64,000 bases of DNA from Bacillus sp. ZZV12-4809 (GCF_009849585.1 NZ_VCRN01000006.1:62001-126000), one strand, 5' to 3'; shown: positions 1 to 7,757, counted from the first letter of the stretch. The notes: generated by a model not told the origin, from the letters alone. Program-made: numbers and translations.

Positions 1-129
1 CTTCAGTTTAAAAAGCTTGTTTATGAAATGCGCTTTGATGAAGTAAGTGCACGCTTCGGCGAATTCGGCTCTTTCTTTGTTGGAAACATCCTGGAAGAAG
101 ACAAAGTAGAAAAATTCCTGCACATTTAA
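1..129 (+). CDS. hemQ: Coproheme decarboxylase HemQ, C-terminal fragment
   Basis: Open from the left edge; 42 residues and a TAA stop are visible, ending FLHI. The stretch [18 protein letters not shown] resembles the C-terminal end of Firmicutes HemQ (YwfI, chlorite-dismutase fold), which oxidatively decarboxylates coproheme III to heme b in the last step of the coproporphyrin-dependent pathway. Only the tail is present, so the assignment rests on recognition of this motif. A strong hairpin terminator follows directly and separates it from gerQ. Confidence 0.65.
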   Translation, partial: LQFKKLVYEMRFDEVSARFGEFGSFFVGNILEEDKVEKFLHI

Positions 130-131
130 TG

Positions 132-160
132 AAAACTCCCGGCTTCGGCCGGGAGTTTTT
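132..160 (+). terminator. Rho-independent terminator after hemQ
   Basis: Perfect 9-bp stem ACTCCCGGC / GCCGGGAGT around a TTCG tetraloop, preceded by AAAA and followed by TTTTTCTTTTT. Confidence 0.9.
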
Positions 161-172
161 CTTTTTCTTCGG

Positions 173-200
173 GTCATAAAAAAACATGCCCCTACATAGT
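173..200 (+). promoter_or_regulatory. Possible sigma-E promoter for gerQ
   Basis: GTCATAAA (173-180) and CATAGT (195-200) are separated by 14 nt and resemble the mother-cell sigma-E boxes (-35 with an ATA core, -10 CATAC-like). The site is about 110 nt upstream of gerQ, a coat gene expected to be transcribed in the mother cell. Assignment is by eye only. Confidence 0.4.
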
Positions 201-308
201 AATGAAATAGTGAGTTTCTATTTTAAATTCAACCCGCAGGACTGTCCGACAGTCTATTCTTAAAATGCGGATAGAACATGCTGATTTTAATACTTAGGAG
301 GGACTAAA

Positions 309-809
309 TTGAGTCAATCAAATTATGGTCAATACCCTTATTATGGTTACCAGCCACGATTTAGCGACGGCACCCAAATGGGTCAGGGCTTTCAGGGACA
401 GCCACAATTTCAGCCGATGCAAACAGGCGGAACCGTGCCAAGTGCAAGCGGCGGGATGTTTCCGGGGGCAGGAGCAGGAGGCGGAAACGGCGGCACGGCA
501 GCTGCTCCATCTGTTCCGGGCATGCTTCCGCTTGAACAATCCTATATCGAAAACATTCTTCGCCTGAACAAAGGGAAACTTGCGACTGTATATGCAACAT
601 TTGAAAACAATACGGAATGGAACGCAAAAATATTTAAAGGTCTCATTGAGGCGGCTGGACGGGATCACCTGATTCTGAGTGACCCGCAAACAGGTCAGCG
701 TATCCTTCTTCCAATGATCTACTTAGACTATGTGACTTTTGATGAAGAAATCGAATATGAATATCCATTTGGCGGCGGACAGGGACTGTCGCAATATTCG
801 CCGAGGTAA
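309..809 (+). CDS. gerQ: Spore coat protein GerQ
   Basis: 166-residue GerQ (YwdL). In B. subtilis GerQ is an inner-coat protein cross-linked by the transglutaminase Tgl and needed to localise the cortex-lytic enzyme CwlJ for germination. The N-terminal 70 residues are low complexity (Gln, Tyr, Gly rich, with GAGAGGGNGG), and the folded conserved C-terminal domain starts near SYIENILRLNKGKLATVY. Translation starts at a TTG with AGGAGGG 6 nt upstream. A sigma-E-like promoter lies upstream, and a bidirectional terminator is shared with the convergent ywdK. Confidence 0.93.
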   Translation: MSQSNYGQYPYYGYQPRFSDGTQMGQGFQGQPQFQPMQTGGTVPSASGGMFPGAGAGGGNGGTAAAPSVPGMLPLEQSYIENILRLNKGKLATVYATFENNTEWNAKIFKGLIEAAGRDHLILSDPQTGQRILLPMIYLDYVTFDEEIEYEYPFGGGQGLSQYSPR

Positions 810-827
810 ATGGAGCTAAGCAAGAAA

Positions 828-858
828 AAGGAGCTTTGACCCCAGGTCAAAGCTCCTT
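828..858. terminator. Bidirectional terminator between gerQ and ywdK
   Basis: 14-bp perfect stem AAGGAGCTTTGACC / GGTCAAAGCTCCTT with a 3-nt loop, flanked by an A tract on the left and CCTTTT on the right, between convergent genes. Confidence 0.9.
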
Positions 859-862
859 CCTT

Positions 863-1234
863 TTATAAATATTTTACTGCCGCAACGATCAGAAGCACCC
901 AAGCTGCAAGGAAAGAGACTCCGCCTAGCGGTGTAATCGCCCCTAATACGCTGATTTTGGTTAAAGTCAGTACATATAAGCTTCCTGAAAAAAGGATAAT
1001 GCCGATTACCATCAGCCAGCCTGACCAGGATAATAGAGATGTCGCCGGCAGCTTGCCAAGCAAAACACCAATAATCAAAAGGCCGGTTGCATGGAACATC
1101 TGGTAGGTGACACCCGTTTTCCATGTCTCCAGATACTTGGGCTCCACTCTTCCTTCAAGTCCATGAGCTCCGAACGCCCCCAATGCAACTGCTAAAAAGG
1201 CATTAATAGCCCCAATTATAATAAATAGCTTCAT
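863..1234 (-). CDS. ywdK: DUF423 membrane protein YwdK
   Basis: 123-residue integral membrane protein of the DUF423 family, length as in B. subtilis YwdK. Four hydrophobic segments are visible: an N-terminal one with AINAFLAVALGAFGAHG, then segments around ATGLLIIGVLL, WLMVIGIILFSGSLYVL and VSFLAAWVLLIVAAV. Function unknown. An upstream GTG at 1246 is also open, but AGAGGTG lies 8 to 9 nt ahead of the ATG at 1234, so that ATG is chosen. It sits in the gerQ-ywdK-ywdI-ung block. Confidence 0.9.
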   Translation of the reverse strand: MKLFIIIGAINAFLAVALGAFGAHGLEGRVEPKYLETWKTGVTYQMFHATGLLIIGVLLGKLPATSLLSWSGWLMVIGIILFSGSLYVLTLTKISVLGAITPLGGVSFLAAWVLLIVAAVKYL

Positions 1235-1260
1235 AGTCCCCTGCACCTCTTATCTCTTTA

Positions 1261-1536
1261 TTAAAAATCGAATAATGAATCGCCATTTGCCTCATCATCC
1301 ATCTGCATTTTCTTTGGCTGCAGATTCGCCGGCTGAGCTGTCGGCTGTGCACTGTATGTATGGCTAATAGACGAAACAGCAGCTGTATTTCCTGTATCCG
1401 ACTCATCCAAAACCAGCTCGCATAATGACTTGATCGCCTGTACTCTTTCTCTGATTCTGGCGTCAGACGAGCTGCCTTTCGCTTCCAGCAATTCCTTCTC
1501 CATCTTCCCTAATAGCTTCTGAACAGAGATATTCAC
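1261..1536 (-). CDS. ywdI: YwdI family protein (DUF5327)
   Basis: 91-residue soluble protein matching the YwdI/DUF5327 family: a basic and acidic helical N-terminal half (VQKLLGKMEKELLEAKG, then RIRERVQAIKSLCELVLDE) followed by a Gln/Pro-rich tail ending LFDF. No catalytic motif is visible and the function is unknown. It is co-oriented with ywdK 26 nt downstream and belongs to the conserved ung neighbourhood. Confidence 0.85.
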   Translation of the reverse strand: MNISVQKLLGKMEKELLEAKGSSSDARIRERVQAIKSLCELVLDESDTGNTAAVSSISHTYSAQPTAQPANLQPKKMQMDDEANGDSLFDF

Positions 1537-1610
1537 CCTCTACACCTCTTTCTGTAAAAAAGCGCAGCCGCCTGCGCAAATCGGCCAGTATAACCAGCAT
1601 ATAAAGTTTA

Positions 1611-1781
1611 TCAGGTTTTCTTTTCAAAACGCAAACAGGGATGGCCGGAAGCCCTGAAAACTTCGAGAGCAGGCATGTGCCTTGTTTTAAACTGAAAGGC
1701 CCTGCAGCCTTTTGGGTGGTTACGGTCCCAGGTCACATAGAAATATTTGCACTTAAAACAATTGATTTTCTGTGAACTCAT
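1611..1781 (-). CDS. Small four-cysteine protein next to ung
   Basis: 56 residues beginning MSSQKINCFKCKYFY. Four Cys are visible, in CFKC, KGC and HPC arrangements, together with two conserved-looking His (NHPKG, GHPC), which suggests a Zn or Fe-S site. The frame is open upstream to 1847, but GGGGAG lies 7 nt ahead of this ATG and the upstream extension would run through the parS palindrome, so the short form is preferred. Homologues beside ung occur in other bacilli and are sometimes mislabelled as uracil-DNA glycosylase. Function unknown. Confidence 0.7.
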   Translation of the reverse strand: MSSQKINCFKCKYFYVTWDRNHPKGCRAFQFKTRHMPALEVFRASGHPCLRFEKKT

Positions 1782-1830
1782 TTTCTTTCTCCCCAGAGCA
1801 TATTTCGAGCACTTCCTGCATAAAACGGTA

Positions 1831-1846
1831 TGTTTCACGTGAAACA
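1831..1846. promoter_or_regulatory. parS: parS site (ParB/Spo0J binding)
   Basis: TGTTTCACGTGAAACA, a perfect 16-bp palindrome identical to the bacterial parS consensus. It lies in the 77-bp gap between ung and the small Cys-rich gene. ParB (Spo0J) nucleates here, spreads, and loads SMC condensin for origin segregation. Its presence indicates chromosomal DNA on an origin-proximal arm. Confidence 0.95.
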
Positions 1847-1858
1847 TGGCGAAACGTA

Positions 1859-2536
1859 TCAGAGATTATGAATCTGCCAGTCAACCGGCTCTTCTCCAAG
1901 CTCATTTAAGATTTCATTCGTTCTCGAAAATGGCCTGCTCCCAAAGAACCCTTTCCTAGCCGAAAATGGGCTGGGATGGGGTGATTTGATGATAAAGTGT
2001 TTGGAAGCATCAATCAGCACTTCTTTTTCCTGTGCCGGTTTGCCCCATAATATAAAAATAACGGGCTGTTGACGCTCATTCAATTTTTGGATAACCGTGT
2101 CGGTGAACGTTTCCCACCCTTGTCCCTTATGCGAATGAGCCTGCCCTTTGCGGACAGTCAGAACGGTATTCAGGAGCAGCACCCCTTCTTTGGCCCATTT
2201 TAGCAGATAGCCATTATTGGGCACGCTGAAGCCCAGATCATCCTGCATTTCCTTGAATATATTTTTCAAGGAAGGAGGCAGTTTGACATCCGGCTGAACC
2301 GAAAAGCTTAATCCATGTGCCTGTCCCGGTCCGTGATAAGGATCCTGCCCCAATATGACTGCCTTTACATTTTTGTAAGCTGTATAGTTGAGCGCATTGA
2401 ATATATCCTCCTGCTTCGGATAAATGGTCTGCTCCTCATATTCCTTTTTCAAAAATTCACGAAGATGAAGATAATAGGGTTTCTCGAACTCCTCTGCCAA
2501 AATCTCCTGCCAGTCATTTCTTAATATACGCTTCAT
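1859..2536 (-). CDS. ung: Uracil-DNA glycosylase
   Basis: 225-residue family 1 UDG that removes uracil from DNA in base excision repair. The water-activating motif GQDPYHG (catalytic Asp65), the uracil-binding LLLNTVLTV stretch and the HPSPFSA leucine/minor-groove loop (His in HPSP) are all present. The ATG at 2536 is chosen because GGAGGAGG precedes it by about 9 nt and the protein then has the usual length. The open frame runs further upstream to 2608 with an unrelated basic extension. Confidence 0.97.
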   Translation of the reverse strand: MKRILRNDWQEILAEEFEKPYYLHLREFLKKEYEEQTIYPKQEDIFNALNYTAYKNVKAVILGQDPYHGPGQAHGLSFSVQPDVKLPPSLKNIFKEMQDDLGFSVPNNGYLLKWAKEGVLLLNTVLTVRKGQAHSHKGQGWETFTDTVIQKLNERQQPVIFILWGKPAQEKEVLIDASKHFIIKSPHPSPFSARKGFFGSRPFSRTNEILNELGEEPVDWQIHNL

Positions 2537-2620
2537 CCGCCGACTCCTCCTCCTCTTATTTGAACTGTTATTCTCATACCCATTGGCTATCATGACATAA
2601 TCTATCATTCTTGCATATAT

Positions 2621-2645
2621 GTTTAAAATATCTCACAGCGGATAT
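2621..2645 (+). promoter_or_regulatory. Sigma-B-type promoter
   Basis: GTTTAA (2621-2626), 13 nt, then GGATAT (2640-2645); one mismatch from the sigma-B consensus GTTTAA-N12-14-GGGTAT. It lies about 70 nt ahead of a general-stress YflT-like gene, which is the expected kind of target. Confidence 0.7.
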
Positions 2646-2717
2646 GTAATAAATAGAACGGGCAGGAAGAGCTGCCCTTAAAATAAATTTTCAATTCTTT
2701 TAAGGAGGATGTTAAAT

Positions 2718-3047
2718 ATGTATAAAATTGAAATTGTCGAAAATGGTGTACAAGCTACTGATGCGATTGATATGCTGCAAAGCCAGGGGTTCAACAAGGG
2801 AAACATCTATATTTTTGCACATGACAAGGATCGTTCCGAGCACCTTTCTGACGCGACAGATACAGGCGAAATCGGCATGAAGGAACAGGGATTATTCGAT
2901 TCTGTCGGCAACGTTTTTAAAAAGCGCGGAGATGAGCTTCGTTCAAAATTTGAATCCGTTGGGTTATCAACGGTAGAAGCAGAACAATATGAAAAAGTAT
3001 TGGATGAAGGCAAGCTGGTCATTGTGGGTACAGATGAAGTGAAATAA
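2718..3047 (+). CDS. YflT-like general stress protein (GSP17M family)
   Basis: 109-residue protein of the heat-induced stress protein YflT family: N-terminal beta-alpha fold MYKIEIVENGVQATDAIDML...GFNKGNIYIFAHDKD and a helical acidic C-terminal half with GNVFKKRGDELRSKFESVGLS. B. subtilis relatives belong to the sigma-B regulon; the molecular role is unknown. The start at 2718 has AAGGAGG 9 nt upstream; an in-frame ATG at 2709 abuts that SD and is unlikely. The sigma-B-like promoter supports stress regulation. Confidence 0.85.
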   Translation: MYKIEIVENGVQATDAIDMLQSQGFNKGNIYIFAHDKDRSEHLSDATDTGEIGMKEQGLFDSVGNVFKKRGDELRSKFESVGLSTVEAEQYEKVLDEGKLVIVGTDEVK

Positions 3048-3050
3048 TAA

Positions 3051-3066
3051 GAAAAGCGGAGGCGCC
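3051..3066 (+). repeat. GAAAAGCGGAAGCGCC dispersed element, copy 1
   Basis: GAAAAGCGGAGGCGCC lies just after the stop codon of the stress gene. Related copies are at 23021, 32774 and 53631. Short elements with this core are common downstream of genes in bacilli. Confidence 0.6.
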
Positions 3067-3090
3067 GTGTGAACCGGCGCTGAACCAGCA

Positions 3091-3121
3091 AAAAAGCGAT
3101 GAATTTTTTCATCGCTTTTTT
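3091..3121. terminator. Bidirectional terminator
   Basis: Stem GCGATGAA / TTCATCGC with a 4-nt loop, flanked by A5 on the left and T6 on the right, between convergent genes. Confidence 0.9.
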
Positions 3122-3128
3122 GCTGCAC

Positions 3129-3527
3129 TTAAAACATCCAAACCCATAATCCTATAAGCAGAACCGGGTAAAGCACATACCACCACACTCTGGTGATATT
3201 GACCTTTGACAGGATAAAAAATACCAGTTCCGGCAAAACAAGCAGACCTAACTGAAGCCAGATAAAGGTATAGAAATGCTCAGGCGCAATCATGCCATTC
3301 CCTGTCGCCCAATCCCCGCTATTAAACAGAAAATAGAAGAAATTCAGGAAAGGGAGAATGATAGCGAAAAGAATCCGGCTGATATGAACAATCAGATCCG
3401 CAGGACGCTTGTTTTTATACAGGGGCGTAACCGGCATGATAAAACTATATAAAATCATCACAAACCCCATAAAATTAACCAGCAGCTGATCGAATAAATA
3501 CCCGAAAAAATACATAAATGTAATCAT
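3129..3527 (-). CDS. Conserved membrane protein of unknown function
   Basis: 132 residues with about four hydrophobic segments: residues 5-30, 48-66, 88-107 and 114-132. The first loop carries YKNKRPADLIVHISR. I do not recognise the family. GAGGTTAACA precedes the ATG. It stands alone between two terminated genes and no function can be inferred from context. Confidence 0.7.
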   Translation of the reverse strand: MITFMYFFGYLFDQLLVNFMGFVMILYSFIMPVTPLYKNKRPADLIVHISRILFAIILPFLNFFYFLFNSGDWATGNGMIAPEHFYTFIWLQLGLLVLPELVFFILSKVNITRVWWYVLYPVLLIGLWVWMF

Positions 3528-3632
3528 TGTTAACCTCTTTTGCCCTTGTTGTCTTTATTTTACAGAAAAGGCAGAGGGTAATATAAGATAAATAAGCACT
3601 AGTTTTCTACCTCTTGCTTAAAGCTTCTCGCA

Positions 3633-4652
3633 TTACCCCATAATCCGCTGATAAATGGATTTCGCCTGCGCTAAGTCCTTAGTGCCATGGATCAGGGCCC
3701 GTCCGTCCTTGAAAAGGACCATACGCTGCCCCTCCATGTCGACGGAAAGCAGATATGGATTGCCTTTCACCTGATATCCGAGTGATTTCAGCTGCCCGGC
3801 AATTTCCGTGAACTCCATTTCCAGTTCTTGCGGAGGACGGATCTGAACGGTGTCTCTCCCGCAGAGAACGGTGGATTTCATCATGTTTTCCGGCTGCAGG
3901 TATGGATAGGTCCGTTCTGTTCCGCAGGATAAGCAGCCTTCATCCTTCGCTTTTGACACCTTCATGCTTGTGTACTGATTTCTCCATAAATCAAAGCTGA
4001 CCATGGCAGTCCTGACGGCGTCCCAGTCCTCAGCCAGAATCTTCAGTGCCTCTGCCGCCTGGTGGGCGACAACCATTTGCACAGCAGGCGCAATTATCCC
4101 GCCGGTGTCACAGGTCATCCCCTGGATCGGGATTTTTTTCAATAAGCAATTCATGCATGGCGTTTTCCCTGGAATGATGGTCATGCTCATGCCAAAGCTG
4201 CCGACACAGGCTCCATAAATCCATGGAATATTATATTTCTGGGAGATATCATTGATGGCCATTCTCGTTTCAAAGTTGTCGGTTGAATCGAGGATCAGAT
4301 CCACCCCTTCAATAAGCTCCTCCAGCTTTTCCGGAGTAGCATCGCCAATGATCGGAGTGATCTCAACCTCACTATTAATCTGTTTCAGCCGTTTTTCAGC
4401 AGCGGCCGCTTTCGGCATTTTTTCAGCGGCATCGCTTTCGGCAAAAAGCTGCTGGCGCTGCAGATTGCTTTCCTCGACATAATCGCGGTCAATAATTGTC
4501 AGTTTGCCGGTACCGGCACGCGCCATTAATTCCGCATTTCCCGATCCAAGAGCACCGGCACCGATGATCAGCACATGCTTAGAGCGGATTTTTTCCTGCC
4601 CTGCTTTTCCAATGGGCGCAAACAAGGTCTGGCGTGAATACCTTTCAGACAA
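3633..4652 (-). CDS. moeB: MoeB/ThiF-type adenylyltransferase with C-terminal extension
   Basis: 339-residue E1-like enzyme. Residues 1-240 form the ThiF/MoeB fold: nucleotide-binding IIGAGALGSG, the Arg/Gln of NLQRQ, STDNFETR with the catalytic Asp, and CxxC zinc pairs (PCMNC and GCLSCG). MoeB adenylates the C-terminal GG of MoaD before sulfur transfer. About 90 further residues end in a predicted alpha/beta domain. The neighbours moaD and moaE decide in favour of MoeB over ThiF. Start is TTG with GGAGGGG 5 nt upstream. In the order of transcription it is last of mobA, moaE, moaD, moeB. Confidence 0.88.
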   Translation of the reverse strand: MSERYSRQTLFAPIGKAGQEKIRSKHVLIIGAGALGSGNAELMARAGTGKLTIIDRDYVEESNLQRQQLFAESDAAEKMPKAAAAEKRLKQINSEVEITPIIGDATPEKLEELIEGVDLILDSTDNFETRMAINDISQKYNIPWIYGACVGSFGMSMTIIPGKTPCMNCLLKKIPIQGMTCDTGGIIAPAVQMVVAHQAAEALKILAEDWDAVRTAMVSFDLWRNQYTSMKVSKAKDEGCLSCGTERTYPYLQPENMMKSTVLCGRDTVQIRPPQELEMEFTEIAGQLKSLGYQVKGNPYLLSVDMEGQRMVLFKDGRALIHGTKDLAQAKSIYQRIMG

Positions 4653-4681
4653 TAGGGCCCCTCCTCTCTATAAAAGCTGCG

Positions 4682-4912
4682 TCATCCGCCGCTGACTGGA
4701 GGGATAAAAGCAACCGTATCTCCATTCTGAATCATTTCATCATCTGAAGCGAATTCCTCGTTCACGGCTGCCATAACGGAATCAAGCTTCAGCTCAAATT
4801 CTTCCTCAAGCAGCTGTTTCAGTTCAGCGATTGTTTTGCCGCTGACATCCCTTGTTAATGAATCTTCTCCAACGCGATCCTTTAAATGGGCAAAAAACAT
4901 AATATTATTCAT
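4682..4912 (-). CDS. moaD: Molybdopterin synthase small subunit MoaD
   Basis: 76-residue ubiquitin-like sulfur carrier ending PPVSGG; the C-terminal Gly-Gly is thiocarboxylated and donates sulfur to precursor Z to make molybdopterin. Its start codon overlaps the 3' end of moaE by 8 nt, indicating translational coupling with its partner subunit. MoeB, its activating enzyme, is the next gene. Confidence 0.93.
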   Translation of the reverse strand: MNNIMFFAHLKDRVGEDSLTRDVSGKTIAELKQLLEEEFELKLDSVMAAVNEEFASDDEMIQNGDTVAFIPPVSGG

Positions 4913-5369
4913 TTAAATCATCATCCTCCGGTTTTCCTTTTGGATATGACACTGTTTCCAGCTGGTTGCCGATCCACTCTTCGCCGTCTTCCCAATGTTC
5001 CTTTTTCCAGATCGGAACAATTTCTTTTATTCGTTCAATCGCATAGCGGTTGGCTTCATACGCATCGGCACGATGAGGAGTGGAAACGGCAATGACCACC
5101 GCTACATCGGTAATATCGAGCTTGCCTGTGCGGTGGGTAATCGCCACTTCTGCCCCGTTCCAGCGTTCTTTTATCTCAGTTCCAATCTGTTCCAGCTTTT
5201 TCACAGCCATTGACTCGTATGCTTCATAGACTAGGTAAAGTGTTTTTTTGCCGTGAGTCAGCTCGCGGACTGTTCCGATGAAGGTCGTAATCGCCCCCGC
5301 TTCCCGCTGGACCACTTTATCAATCACACTTTGAATATCGATCGGTTCTTTAGATATTGCAAAATTCAT
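4905..5369 (-). CDS. moaE: Molybdopterin synthase catalytic subunit MoaE
   Basis: 154 residues. Family motifs visible: GAITTFIGTVR near the N terminus, LVYEAYESMA, ITHRTGKLDITD, HRADAYEANRYAIERIKEIVPIWKKE; the Lys pair in PIWKKE contains the catalytic lysine. Together with MoaD it inserts two sulfurs into cyclic pyranopterin monophosphate. It is slightly longer than E. coli MoaE through an acidic tail. Confidence 0.95.
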   Translation of the reverse strand: MNFAISKEPIDIQSVIDKVVQREAGAITTFIGTVRELTHGKKTLYLVYEAYESMAVKKLEQIGTEIKERWNGAEVAITHRTGKLDITDVAVVIAVSTPHRADAYEANRYAIERIKEIVPIWKKEHWEDGEEWIGNQLETVSYPKGKPEDDDLNE

Positions 5370-5429
5370 GCGGTCACCTCGTTTTATTTGATTTTGACAT
5401 ATTCCGAACTTGAATGGAAATCGCAGTTC

Positions 5430-6026
5430 TTATTCTGGGTCGGCCATTTTCAGTGCCTGCCAGTATTCTTCAGGATGATTCATGTTAAAAAAGTGAGCGT
5501 CTTTATAGTCGATCCCCCTCTTCTTAAGTTCATCATCTCTTATAATTTTACTATCGATATCTTTTAGAAATTGGCGGATCCTCAGCTTATTCTCTCTCAA
5601 GGCCCGGTCCGCTGCTTTTGCCGCATCCTTCCTGTATGCGGCAAAAAGCGGATGAAGCTGCCCCTCAATTTCAGGTACGGCTGCCTGATGCTGATCCAGC
5701 TGTTCAAGAAGATGGCCGGCAAGCTCCCCTGATATAAACGGCATGTCACATGCCACAATCAGATTGCTTTGTGTCCCGGACTTTGACAGGCCGGCATGAA
5801 TTCCCCCAAGCGGTCCCTTCTCTTTCCATTGGTCACTCACAATGGGATGGCCAAGGAACTGGTACTCTTCCAGGTTATTGGCTACGACAATGACATCAGG
5901 CATGATAGAAGACAGCTGCTCAGCAATGCGCTCAATGACCGGTTTGCCCCCTATTTTCAGAAGAGCTTTATTTTCTCCCATCCGGCTTGAATGGCCTCCA
6001 GCTAAAATGATGCCTGTCCTGCTCAT
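5430..6026 (-). CDS. mobA: Molybdenum cofactor guanylyltransferase MobA
   Basis: 198 residues with the nucleotidyltransferase signature LAGGHSSRMGENKALL at the N terminus, GPLGGIHAGL and the metal-binding CDMPF motif. It transfers GMP from GTP to Mo-molybdopterin, giving bis-MGD precursors for DMSO-reductase family enzymes such as formate dehydrogenase or nitrate reductase. It is the first of four co-oriented Moco genes (60 nt before moaE). moaA, moaC and moeA are not in the window. Confidence 0.93.
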   Translation of the reverse strand: MSRTGIILAGGHSSRMGENKALLKIGGKPVIERIAEQLSSIMPDVIVVANNLEEYQFLGHPIVSDQWKEKGPLGGIHAGLSKSGTQSNLIVACDMPFISGELAGHLLEQLDQHQAAVPEIEGQLHPLFAAYRKDAAKAADRALRENKLRIRQFLKDIDSKIIRDDELKKRGIDYKDAHFFNMNHPEEYWQALKMADPE

Positions 6027-6412
6027 TTTCTCACCGACTTTCGATATTTCTTATCATTATTTTACATTTTACCATCAATTCGGGTCTGTTTCTTTTAAGA
6101 AGACTGGTATTCTATGGAGATTTTGTTTCAGAATTTGAATTTATGTGCGGATAGAACCTTTTATGTGCGGATAAGTGTGATTTATGTGCGCATAACGAAG
6201 TTTTTGTGCGGATAAGTACATTTTATGTGCGCATAGCGCTATTTCTGTGCGGATTCCCCAATTTTTTTTGCTCATAGCCATATTCCCTGCGTTCAGGGAT
6301 AACTGATGTATATTGGGTTACCTTAAGGCTATCTGCAGTCCGTTATAGTTTTTCCCCTTTTCAATTATTGTTATAATTAGACAAAGATATCCAGCAAGGA
6401 GGAATTAGGCAT
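6027..6412. other. Divergent intergenic region mobA / pdxK
   Basis: 386 nt without a gene between divergent mobA and pdxK. It carries the six-unit TGTGCGGATA array (6140-6256) and an AT-rich stretch ending in the pdxK leader, where TTATAATT at 6371-6378 could serve as a -10. No coding potential is apparent in the array. Confidence 0.8.
6140..6256. repeat. Helically phased TGTGCGGATA tandem array
   Basis: Six units of TTTATGTGCG(G/C)ATA plus a variable tail. The TGTGCG cores start at 6144, 6164, 6185, 6205, 6226 and 6246, giving spacings of 20, 21, 20, 21 and 20 bp. The base after TGTGCG runs G, G, C, G, C, G. A single related copy (ATGCGGATAGAACATG) lies at 265-280 upstream of gerQ. Confidence 0.9.
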
Positions 6413-7240
6413 ATGACTATGAAAAAAGTAATGACCATCGCAGGTTCCGATACGAGCGGCGGCGCCGGCATTCAGGCGGACCTTAAGACATTCCAGGAGC
6501 TTGGCGTTTACGGGATGACTGCACTGACGACAATCGTGACAATGGATCCGAAAAACAACTGGAGCCACAATGTGTTTCCGATTTCTGCAGACATTCTGGA
6601 AACTCAGATCGAAACGATTGTATCAACAGGAATCGATGCGATGAAAACAGGCATGCTCGGTTCTGAAGAAGTGATTAAGATTGCTGCAAAGACCATTAAA
6701 GAAAACAGCCTGGATCATGTTGTCATCGACCCGGTCATGGTGTGCAAGGGCGAAGATGAGCCGATTCATCCTGAATTGAATGAAGCATTAAGAGAGCTCC
6801 TTGTCCCTCTTGCAACAGTGGTTACACCAAACCTGTTTGAAGCATGGCAGCTGGCTAAAACCGGTCCGATTAAAACGGTTGAAGACATGAAGGAAGCAGC
6901 TGTTAAGATTCATGAACTTGGAGCGAAGTATGTATTAATCAAGGGCGGCAGCAAGCTTCAGCACGAAAAAGCCGTCGACCTTCTCTATGATGGACAAGAG
7001 TTCACTCTTTATGAAAGCGAACGCGTGGAAACGACTTACACGCATGGCGCAGGCTGCACCTACTCTTCTGCCATCACAGCTGAAATTGCAAAAGGCAAGC
7101 CTGTCAAAGAAGCAGTTCAGACTGCGAAAGACTTCATTACGGCGGCCATCAATCATGGCTTCCAATTAAATGAGTATGTAGGCCCGACCATGCCGGGTGC
7201 ATATCGCAAATATGGCGCAGGCCATACGGAATCAGAATAA
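6413..7240 (+). CDS. pdxK: Pyridoxal / hydroxymethylpyrimidine kinase PdxK
   Basis: 275-residue ribokinase-fold kinase close to B. subtilis PdxK (formerly ThiD-like YwdB). Visible: TIAGSDTSGGAGIQADLKTF at the N terminus, MKTGML, VIDPVMVCKGED, TPNLFEA and the anion-hole and catalytic-base motif YTHGAGCTYSSAI. It phosphorylates pyridoxine, pyridoxal or pyridoxamine (and HMP) at the 5' hydroxyl using ATP. AAGGAGG precedes the ATG at 6413 by 10 nt. The gene is monocistronic between its leader and a terminator. Confidence 0.92.
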   Translation: MTMKKVMTIAGSDTSGGAGIQADLKTFQELGVYGMTALTTIVTMDPKNNWSHNVFPISADILETQIETIVSTGIDAMKTGMLGSEEVIKIAAKTIKENSLDHVVIDPVMVCKGEDEPIHPELNEALRELLVPLATVVTPNLFEAWQLAKTGPIKTVEDMKEAAVKIHELGAKYVLIKGGSKLQHEKAVDLLYDGQEFTLYESERVETTYTHGAGCTYSSAITAEIAKGKPVKEAVQTAKDFITAAINHGFQLNEYVGPTMPGAYRKYGAGHTESE

Positions 7241-7250
7241 GGCTGAGGAA

Positions 7251-7278
7251 CAGAGTCCAATGGGGCTCTGTTTTTTTG
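7251..7278 (+). terminator. Terminator after pdxK
   Basis: Hairpin CAGAGTCC-AAT-GGGGCTCTG with one wobble, followed by TTTTTTT. Confidence 0.85.
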
Positions 7279-7382
7279 GACAATGTCGAGGTTATATCTT
7301 CTAAACTGAGATTACTTTTTCGCTTTTCATTTACTTTTTTAGTAAGATAAACACAAAGATAACATGAAAGGGGGACTATAAA

Positions 7383-7730
7383 ATGGAACCAGCAGTAAAG
7401 GAACATGTTCAAAAAGAGATCGACCGCCTTGCCGGGAAAGAGGTCTTTATTCATCTGGAAACAACGAATGGAGCATATGCCTCCCATTTTGATGAAACCT
7501 TCTTTTCTTCAGGCGCCTATATCCGCAATGCCAAATTGGTTTATGAACATGGAAAAGTCACTGGCAAAGGCCCTTACCGGGTTGGTTTGAAAATGAATTT
7601 TGGCTGGGTGTATGCTGAAGGAATTACCCACTTTGAAGTGGATGAAGAAAACAGGCTCCTTCTGGCCGGCCATGATTTCAGCGGCAAGCTGGCAGTCGCC
7701 CTGCAAATTAGTGAAACTCCTTTTGAATAA
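7383..7730 (+). CDS. yojF: YojF family protein (DUF1806)
   Basis: 115-residue protein matching B. subtilis YojF, the gene that precedes bshB2 in many bacilli. The sequence is a small beta-rich fold (HLETTNGAYASHFDE, ARNAKLVYEHGK-like strands, GWVYAEGITHFEVDEENRLLLAGHD). Its biochemical role is not established; conserved pairing with the bacillithiol deacetylase suggests a link to bacillithiol metabolism. GGGGG lies 9 nt before the ATG, and the next gene starts 27 nt downstream. Confidence 0.85.
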   Translation: MEPAVKEHVQKEIDRLAGKEVFIHLETTNGAYASHFDETFFSSGAYIRNAKLVYEHGKVTGKGPYRVGLKMNFGWVYAEGITHFEVDEENRLLLAGHDFSGKLAVALQISETPFE

Positions 7731-7757
7731 GAGGAATGAAAGGAAAGGAGCACGACC

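Noticed and set aside
1611..1847. Longer 78-residue version of the Cys-rich protein starting MFHVKH
   Set aside because: The first codons come from the parS palindrome and there is no SD; a good SD exists for the ATG at 1781.
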